Assembly (NCBI GenBank): GCA_964343975.1
Contig: CAYFLU010000116.1
Location: forward strand, 1 to 10,327
Source of the DNA: SCUN01 sp964343975
GTDB taxonomy: Bacteria > Acidobacteriota > Vicinamibacteria > Vicinamibacterales > SCN-69-37
Direction: 5' to 3'
Length of the DNA stretch: 10,327 bases
Under the pieces are notes generated by a model, which ran no database searches, had not been told where the DNA came from, and worked only from the letters and a program-made list of their open reading frames with translations. The translations under genes and the position numbers were made by a program. Shown here piece after piece: positions 5,876-10,327 of this stretch. How positions within the stretch are numbered: the first letter of the stretch is position 1; each line of letters starts with the position of its first letter.

Positions 5876-7229
5876 CCTGGCTGAGCTTCGGATGCATCGA
5901 CACGAACACGACGACATCGCCCGGCCGCACGATGTTGCGGGCGCGCAGCGTGTCGCGCACGCCCGGAATCGTCATCGCGCCCGTGATCACCGGCGTCACG
6001 CCCCAGGTGAGCGACAACTGCGCGGCCGTGCGAGCGCTCGGCGTCGCCGCGAGAATCTGCGCGTCGGGACGGAGCGCGGCGAGCATGCGCGGCGTCTTGC
6101 CGGCTTCGGTGACGGCGACGATCGCGACGGCGCCGCTGCGGGCGGCGAGCGTCACCGCCGCTTCGCAGAGCGGACGGCCGGGGCGATTGCGCGCGGCGGC
6201 ATCCGGGGGCACGTCGGCGTGGTCGGGCATACCTTCCACTTCGGTGATGATGGCGTCGAGCATCTGCACGGCGCGCACGGGATACTGCCCGGCCGCCGTT
6301 TCGCCGGCGAGCATGATCGCGTCGGCGCGCTCGTCCACCGAATGGGCGGCGTCGGTCACTTCGGCGCGCGTCGGGCGCGGCTCGGTGACCATCGACTCGA
6401 GCACCTGCGTGGCGACGATCACCGGCACGCCGCGCGCACGGGCCGCGTAGGTCACGCGCTTCTGCGCCGCCGGTAGCCGCTCGAGCGGCAGTTCCAGGCC
6501 GAGATCGCCGCGGGCCACCATGACGCCGTCCGCGACGTCGAGAATCGATTCGATCTGATCGACGGCCTGCGGCCGCTCGATCTTGGCAATGATCGGCAGA
6601 TCCGGCGCGCCGGCCTGTGCGGCCACGCGACGGGCGTGCGACACGTCCTCAGCCGACTGCACGAAGCTCACGGCCGCGAAATCCACGCCGAGGCTCACGC
6701 CGAACCGCAGGTCCGCCTCGTCCTTCTCGGTCACGGCGGAGGTGCGGATCGTGACGCCAGGCAGATTGATGCCCTTGTGACTCGACAGCATGCCGCCGGC
6801 ACGCACGATCGTGTCGAGACCGTCGGCCCCGGCCCGGGTCACCTCGAGCTCGATCCGCCCGTCATTCACGAGCAGCCGGTCGCCAACTTTGGCGGAGTCG
6901 AAAAGGGCCGCGAACCCGCACGACACGCGCCCGCGTCCACCGATGAACTCCCCGGGGGCGATGGTCAGCGCGTCGCCGGTGCCCAACGTGAAGGGCGCGC
7001 TCACTTCCCCGGTCCGGATCTTGGGGCCACCAAGATCCTGGACGATGGCCACCGGTCGTCCTTCCGCCATCGAGGCCTCGCGGATGGTCTTGTACATCGC
7101 AGCCTGCGAGTCGTGGGTCCCGTGCGAGAAGTTGAGCCGGAAGGCATCCGCGCCGGCGCGAATCAACTCGCGCAACACAGGAAGCGGGGTGGCAGGACCG
7201 GCCGTGGCGAGAATGCGTGTGCGTCTCAT
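5841..7229 (-). CDS. pyk: Pyruvate kinase
   Basis: This 462-residue enzyme transfers phosphate from phosphoenolpyruvate to ADP, the last step of glycolysis, in the cytoplasm. The barrel begins with TRILATAGPAT and FRLNFSHG (30-37; Arg31, Asn33, Ser35 at the active site). The B domain lies at about 71-160. IIAKIER holds Lys216 and Glu218, and VARGDLG holds Asp242; these match the catalytic Lys and metal ligands of E. coli PykF with an offset of four. The signature LESMVTEPRPTRAEVTDAA and LAGETAAG follow, then a C-terminal domain from about 340. At the site that reads TKGPE in K+-dependent enzymes it has LGGPK (66-70), which predicts K+-independence. The usual ATQM is ATQV. ATG at 7229 lacks a clear Shine-Dalgarno sequence. 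nhaA follows with an overlap. Confidence 0.95.
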   Translation of the reverse strand: MRRTRILATAGPATPLPVLRELIRAGADAFRLNFSHGTHDSQAAMYKTIREASMAEGRPVAIVQDLGGPKIRTGEVSAPFTLGTGDALTIAPGEFIGGRGRVSCGFAALFDSAKVGDRLLVNDGRIELEVTRAGADGLDTIVRAGGMLSSHKGINLPGVTIRTSAVTEKDEADLRFGVSLGVDFAAVSFVQSAEDVSHARRVAAQAGAPDLPIIAKIERPQAVDQIESILDVADGVMVARGDLGLELPLERLPAAQKRVTYAARARGVPVIVATQVLESMVTEPRPTRAEVTDAAHSVDERADAIMLAGETAAGQYPVRAVQMLDAIITEVEGMPDHADVPPDAAARNRPGRPLCEAAVTLAARSGAVAIVAVTEAGKTPRMLAALRPDAQILAATPSARTAAQLSLTWGVTPVITGAMTIPGVRDTLRARNIVRPGDVVVFVSMHPKLSQDGRNFIHVERI

Positions 7230-7261
7230 CGTGTCGACGGCCGGGAACAGGGGCCGAGGTG

Positions 7262-7271
7262 AGCGTACAAT
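7262..7271. promoter_or_regulatory. Candidate promoter core between pyk and the AhpD-like gene
   Basis: The 90-base gap between the divergent starts holds TACAAT on the plus strand (7266-7271), 5 of 6 to the -10 consensus, which would start a transcript near 7278 and leave about 40 bases of leader with GGAGGG before the GTG at 7320. On the minus strand TACGCT (7267-7262) shares the same TA step but matches only weakly, and would start near 7255. No convincing -35 box was found. The plus-strand call is moderate, the minus-strand one poor. Confidence 0.35.
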
Positions 7272-7319
7272 TCTCTCCAGCCAGCGGCAAGGGAATCAGG
7301 CAGCCGGCCGGAGGGTCGA

Positions 7320-7667
7320 GTGGGCGAGCGTTTGGAAGCGTTCCGGAAGTTCCGCGAGCAGATGAACGAGCGGATCCTGTCGTCGGACAACCTGGAGATC
7401 AAGCGGTTCTTCGCCCTCGACAGCCGGGCGTATGAGGGCGGCGCGCTGCCCGTGAAGACCAAGGAGCTGATGGGCCTCGTGGCCTCACTCGTCCTGCGCT
7501 GCGACGACTGCGTGACCTACCACATCGTCCGTTGCGCGGAAGAGGGCGTCACGCGTCCGGAATTCCTCGAGGCCTTCAACGTCGCGCTCGTCGTGGGCGG
7601 CTCGATCACGATTCCGCATATGCGGCGGGCCGTGGCGACGCTCGATGAAGTGGAGGGACTCCAGTGA
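7320..7667 (+). CDS. AhpD-like carboxymuconolactone decarboxylase-family protein
   Basis: The protein has 115 residues from GTG 7320, with GGAGGG at 7310-7315 as ribosome-binding site. The family active site is intact: Cys61-Asp-Asp-Cys64 and His68, with Glu49 twelve residues before the first Cys, the same spacing as Glu118/Cys130/Cys133/His137 in M. tuberculosis AhpD. Proteins with this CxxC...H set are thiol-disulfide or peroxidase enzymes rather than true decarboxylases, and usually form trimers or hexamers of all-helical subunits. The rest (PVKTKELMGLVASLVLRC, EFLEAFNVALVVGGSITIPHM) is typical. The protein is cytoplasmic by sequence. The next gene, a DsbA-like lipoprotein, starts inside its stop codon (GTGA), which supports a joint redox role, though the two proteins would sit on opposite sides of the membrane. 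Confidence 0.88.
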   Translation: MGERLEAFRKFREQMNERILSSDNLEIKRFFALDSRAYEGGALPVKTKELMGLVASLVLRCDDCVTYHIVRCAEEGVTRPEFLEAFNVALVVGGSITIPHMRRAVATLDEVEGLQ

Positions 7668-8398
7668 AGCGTCTGATGGTGTGGGGCCTGCTGGCCCTCG
7701 GCGCCGCGGCCTGCGCGTCGCGCTCGGAAGTGGAACAGCTGCGGGCGGAAGTGGAACAACTGAAGCAGACGCAGGCCCAGCTCGTGAAGCGCATCGGCGG
7801 CACACAACCTGCGGCCGCGCCCAAGCGCGCGCTCCCGGCCTCGATCGATCTGAAGGACGCGCCCTCGCGCGGGTCGGTGAATGCGCCGATCGCCCTCGTC
7901 GAGTACAGCGACTACGAGTGCCCATTCTGTATCCGGCACTTCACGCAAACGGCGCCCCAACTGCTGCAGAACTACGTCAACACGGGCAAAGTCCGGTACT
8001 TCTTCCGCGACTTCCCCATCGCAGAGAACCATCCGCAGGCGATCCGCGCGCACGTCGCGTCGCACTGCGCCAACGAGCAGGGCAAGTTCTGGCCGCTCCA
8101 CGACAAGCTGTTCAGCGCGCCGGGCACGCACGAGCCTCCGCTGCTCACCGCGCGGGCGCAGGAAGCCGGCCTCAACGTCGCGTCGTTCAACACCTGCTAC
8201 GCGTCGGGGAAATACACGGCGCAGATCCAGCAGTCCACGCAGTACGCGATTTCGATCGGCGGTGAAGGCACGCCGTTCTTCGTGATCGGCACGATGGAGT
8301 CCGACGGGACGACGCTCAAGCCGATGCGGACGCTCTCGGGCGCGCAGCCCTACGCCACGTTCCAGCAAGCGCTCGACGCGGCCATCGCCGGCCGCTAA
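7664..8398 (+). CDS. DsbA-like thioredoxin-fold lipoprotein with coiled-coil linker
   Basis: The 244-residue protein begins with a lipoprotein signal: KRLMVWGLLALGAAAC, lipobox LGAAAC, Cys17 as lipid-modified residue, so it would be membrane-tethered outside the cytoplasm. Residues 21-44 are a heptad coiled coil (SEVEQLRAEVEQLKQTQAQL), then a Pro/Ala linker. The thioredoxin-fold domain starts near 66: VEYSDYECPFC carries active site Cys86-Pro-Phe-Cys89, FRDFPI and EQGKFWPLHDKLF are family hallmarks, and the cis-Pro loop is GTPFFVIG (Thr203-Pro204). Such proteins make or rearrange disulfides in exported proteins. Two further cysteines, 135 and 178, could form a second disulfide, as in some DsbA/BdbD proteins. 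It is coupled to the AhpD-like gene; no DsbB/VKOR-type partner is in the window. A role as oxidase or reductase cannot be decided here. Confidence 0.88.
   Translation: MKRLMVWGLLALGAAACASRSEVEQLRAEVEQLKQTQAQLVKRIGGTQPAAAPKRALPASIDLKDAPSRGSVNAPIALVEYSDYECPFCIRHFTQTAPQLLQNYVNTGKVRYFFRDFPIAENHPQAIRAHVASHCANEQGKFWPLHDKLFSAPGTHEPPLLTARAQEAGLNVASFNTCYASGKYTAQIQQSTQYAISIGGEGTPFFVIGTMESDGTTLKPMRTLSGAQPYATFQQALDAAIAGR
7725..7762 (+). repeat. 21-base-period direct repeat encoding two coiled-coil heptads
   Basis: CGGAAGTGGAACAGCTG (7725-7741) recurs at 7746-7762 with one change (16 of 17). The period is 21 bases, exactly seven codons, and encodes SEVEQL then AEVEQL in the coiled coil of the DsbA-like lipoprotein. 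It looks like a recent heptad duplication. Confidence 0.8.
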
Positions 8399-9496
8399 CT
8401 ACCGCCAGGGATCGACGAGCGCCTTGGGAATCGTCATGGCCGCGGCCACGGCGAGGGCCTCGTTGATCTCGGTCAGCCCGTACGTGCGGGCGCCGATCTT
8501 CCGGAACGGAATCTCCCCGCGATAGCGATCGAGCACCTGCAACGCGCGCAGGAAGTGGCCCACTTCACTGCCCCAGCAGCCACGGATATCCAGATGCTTG
8601 CGATTGATGTGCTCGTGCGCGTTGATGGTGCTGTCGCCCGTGTTCGTGTAGTGCCCGGCGATCACGTACGCGCCGCCGTTGCGCGCCATGCGCACGCCCT
8701 CTTCGAACGCGCGCGCCGAGCCGGCCGCTTCCACGACCACGTCCGCGCCGATGCCCTGCGTGAGCTCGAGCACGCGCGCCAACCGCGCCTCCGGCGCCAG
8801 ATCGAGACTGATCACGTGGTCCGCGCCCATCTCGCGCGACAACGCGAGGCGCGAATCGGGCGCGCCGATCACGATCACCTGCCCGGCCCCCGCCTTGCGC
8901 GCGAGCGCCGCCGTGCACATGCCCACCGCTCCGGCGCCCTGCACGACGACCGTGTCGCCCATCACGATCTTCGACCGCTCGATGATGTGCACCGAGGTGA
9001 GCAAGCCGCATCCGCCGCCGATGTAGTCGTCGAACGCCACGCCGTCCGGCAACTTCGCCATGACCACGCCGGGCTCGAGATACACCTTCTGTGACCAGCC
9101 GCCGAAGAGGCCTTCCGTCGCCGAGTCGGTGATGCCGTAGACGCGCCGATGCGGACAGCGCGTGGGCGTGCGATGCGCCGTGCACGCGAGGCAGCGGCCG
9201 CACGTCCGGTGCACGTCGAAGAACGCGAGCCGGTCGCCTTCGCGGAGCGGATGCCCCTGGACGTCCGTCAGGGTGCCACGCACCTTGTCGAGCGTACCGG
9301 TCGTGACGTGTCCGGGAATGATCGGATACGGCACGCCCGACAATCGTCCGTGCCAGAGATGCACGTCGGTGCCGCAGACTTCCGACATCGCCGTGCGGAG
9401 GAGCGCACCGCCCACCGGGAGATCGGGTTCGGGAAATTCGCGCAGTTCAACGGGTTGATGAGGCGCGGGCATCACCGCGGCAAGCACAGACGACAT
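8399..9496 (-). CDS. Zinc-dependent medium-chain alcohol dehydrogenase
   Basis: From ATG 9496 the protein has 365 residues, normal for the family. Catalytic zinc ligands are Cys41 (SEVCGTD), His63 (PGHV) and probably Cys163 (GGGCGLL). The structural zinc lobe is Cys99, Cys102, Cys105 and Cys114 (CGRCLAC plus PTRCP). The Rossmann fold follows with GAGAVG (187-192). It should oxidise an alcohol or reduce a carbonyl with NAD(P), soluble in the cytoplasm; the substrate is unknown. The Glu that normally follows the catalytic His (GHE) is Val64 here. The frame is open upstream to 9853, but those 119 residues are antisense to the amidase, and family homology begins at SSVLAAVMPAP. ATG 9517, seven codons upstream, and ATG 9472 are other options; a -10-like CATAAT 9 bases before 9496 favours the choice. 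It diverges from the amidase and abuts the DsbA-like gene. Confidence 0.88.
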   Translation of the reverse strand: MSSVLAAVMPAPHQPVELREFPEPDLPVGGALLRTAMSEVCGTDVHLWHGRLSGVPYPIIPGHVTTGTLDKVRGTLTDVQGHPLREGDRLAFFDVHRTCGRCLACTAHRTPTRCPHRRVYGITDSATEGLFGGWSQKVYLEPGVVMAKLPDGVAFDDYIGGGCGLLTSVHIIERSKIVMGDTVVVQGAGAVGMCTAALARKAGAGQVIVIGAPDSRLALSREMGADHVISLDLAPEARLARVLELTQGIGADVVVEAAGSARAFEEGVRMARNGGAYVIAGHYTNTGDSTINAHEHINRKHLDIRGCWGSEVGHFLRALQVLDRYRGEIPFRKIGARTYGLTEINEALAVAAAMTIPKALVDPWR

Positions 9497-9503
9497 GGCG
9501 GGC

Positions 9504-9511
9504 TTATTATG
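9504..9511. promoter_or_regulatory. Bidirectional -10 element between alcohol dehydrogenase and amidase genes
   Basis: TTATTATG carries TATTAT on the plus strand (9505-9510; 5 of 6 to TATAAT) and CATAAT on the minus strand (9511-9506; 5 of 6). Only 19 bases (9497-9515) separate the two start codons. The plus hexamer ends 5 bases before the amidase ATG and the minus hexamer 9 bases before the dehydrogenase ATG, so both transcripts would be leaderless or nearly so; neither gene has a well-placed ribosome-binding site. It is the most AT-rich spot in its surroundings. No clear -35 box was found. Confidence 0.5.
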
Positions 9512-9515
9512 GGGC

Positions 9516-10327
9516 ATGACCTCCGTGGAACGCGTGGAGGCCGCACTGGCGGCCATCGCCGCACACAACGCCGGCACGAATGCTTTCATTCTCGTGGACG
9601 CGGAAGGCGCGCGGGCGCAAGCACGCGAGGCCGACGCCGAGATCGCGCGCGGATTCCACCGCGGTCCGCTCCACGGCGCACCGGTGTCGATCAAGGATCT
9701 GATCGACATCGCCGGCCAGCCGACCACGGCCGGATCGCAAGTGCTCGCCGACCACATCGCCACCGCCGACGCGCCGGTGATCACGCGCCTGCGCGAAGCC
9801 GGCGCCGTGCTGATCGGCAAGACCAACCTCCATGAGTTCGCGCTCGGCACCACGTGCGAAGACTCGGGCTTCGGCCCCGTCCGTCATCCGCTCGATCCGT
9901 CACGGTCGCCCGGTGGGTCGAGCGGCGGATCGGCCGTGTCGGTCGCCACGGGCATGGCCGCGATGTCGGTCGGCTCGGACACCGGCGGATCGATCCGCAT
10001 TCCGAGCGCCATCTGCGGCCTCGTCGGCCTGAAGCCGTCCCGTCACGACGTGCCGGCCACCGGCGTCGTCCCGCTCAGCACGACGTTCGACCACATCGGG
10101 CCGCTCACGAAGACCGTGGCTGACGCCGCCGCGCTGTGGCGCGTGCTGGCCAACCGTCCGCACGACATGGTGCGACCGCCGGATCCGGCGTCGCTCAAGA
10201 TGGCGGTGCTCGAAGGCCATTTCCTCGACCCGCTCGAGCCGGCCGTGCGCGACGCGTTCGATCGCACCGTGCACGCACTCAGCCGCGCCGGTGTCACGAT
10301 CGAGCGGCGGTCGATCGCCGCGACCTC
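9516..10327 (+). CDS. Amidase-signature family hydrolase (5' part, cut by window edge)
   Basis: The first 270 residues are visible; the gene runs past the right edge (family members usually have 430-500). The Ser-cisSer-Lys triad is complete: Lys60 in PVSIKDL, Ser135 in PGGSSGGS and Ser159 in GSDTGGSIRIP. The spacings of 75 and 24 residues are the same as in mammalian fatty acid amide hydrolase (142, 217, 241). The glycine-rich stretch and CGLVGLKPS are typical. These enzymes hydrolyse amides; they include GatA, the glutaminase of tRNA-dependent amidation, as well as catabolic amidases. I cannot assign a substrate: no gatB or gatC is visible, and the divergent dehydrogenase does not settle it. 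ATG 9516 has GGGG only one base upstream, too close for a normal ribosome-binding site, which fits leaderless translation. Confidence 0.9.
   Translation, partial: MTSVERVEAALAAIAAHNAGTNAFILVDAEGARAQAREADAEIARGFHRGPLHGAPVSIKDLIDIAGQPTTAGSQVLADHIATADAPVITRLREAGAVLIGKTNLHEFALGTTCEDSGFGPVRHPLDPSRSPGGSSGGSAVSVATGMAAMSVGSDTGGSIRIPSAICGLVGLKPSRHDVPATGVVPLSTTFDHIGPLTKTVADAAALWRVLANRPHDMVRPPDPASLKMAVLEGHFLDPLEPAVRDAFDRTVHALSRAGVTIERRSIAAT

Noticed and set aside
7517..8368. A 283-residue minus-strand frame opposite the AhpD-like and DsbA-like genes
   Set aside because: The composition is Arg-rich with no domain, while the plus-strand genes have complete active sites and ribosome-binding sites.
8378..8395. 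The GCGGCC/GGCCGC hairpin as an intrinsic terminator
   Set aside because: The stem is only 6 pairs, lies inside the coding sequence and is not followed by a T-tract on either strand; I list it only as an observation.
9149..9835. A 228-residue plus-strand frame across the dehydrogenase/amidase boundary
   Set aside because: It runs antisense to the dehydrogenase and out of frame with the amidase, and its sequence is Arg-rich without motifs.
9497..9853. A 119-residue N-terminal extension of the alcohol dehydrogenase
   Set aside because: The region is antisense to the amidase, has Ser/Ala/Arg-rich shadow composition, and the 365-residue form already has normal family length.

Overview
This GC-rich window looks like ordinary chromosome from a free-living bacterium, dense and almost without spacers. 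The gene mix fits a soil lineage such as Acidobacteriota (Vicinamibacteria-like), but no rRNA or other marker is present, so that placement is an inference. Mix: BlaI/M56 pair, two small cytochromes c, GH171/DUF1343 muramidase, NhaA, a pyruvate kinase, AhpD-like and DsbA-like thiol proteins, a zinc alcohol dehydrogenase and an amidase-signature enzyme. There are fourteen genes. No RNA gene, CRISPR array, insertion sequence or phage gene was seen, and the longest gene-free stretch is about 90 bases.

Layout. 1-637 (minus): a short secreted or membrane-anchored cytochrome c followed by the start of a MarC-family membrane protein that runs off the left edge. 688-4788 (plus): a BlaI-type repressor and an M56 metallopeptidase overlapping by 4 bases, then a small PH/GRAM-like protein, a NamZ-type exo-N-acetylmuramidase without signal peptide, a second small cytochrome c and an AHSA1/SRPBCC protein. 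4721-7229 (minus): pyruvate kinase and NhaA antiporter, overlapping by 35 bases; the nhaA 3' end also overlaps the SRPBCC gene tail to tail by 68 bases. 7320-8398 (plus): an AhpD-like carboxymuconolactone decarboxylase-family protein and a DsbA-like lipoprotein, overlapping by 4 bases. 8399-9496 (minus): a zinc-dependent alcohol dehydrogenase whose stop codon abuts that of the DsbA-like gene. 9516-10327 (plus): an amidase cut by the right edge.

How the parts may work together. BlaI/M56 is a repressor plus membrane protease signalling pair without a beta-lactamase nearby. Its likely targets are itself and the divergent cytochrome/MarC genes, and the muramidase two genes downstream suggests a cell-envelope theme. 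The AhpD-like/DsbA-like pair looks like a thiol-redox module. The pyruvate kinase carries the Lys signature of K+-independent enzymes.

The most notable non-coding signal is at the divergent promoters. Between the alcohol dehydrogenase and amidase genes only 19 bases separate the start codons, and one TTATTATG core can serve as a -10 element on both strands. A similar, weaker symmetric core lies between the cytochrome and blaI genes. Several -10-like hexamers sit 5-7 bases before an ATG, which suggests leaderless transcripts. I found no clearly new multi-gene system.
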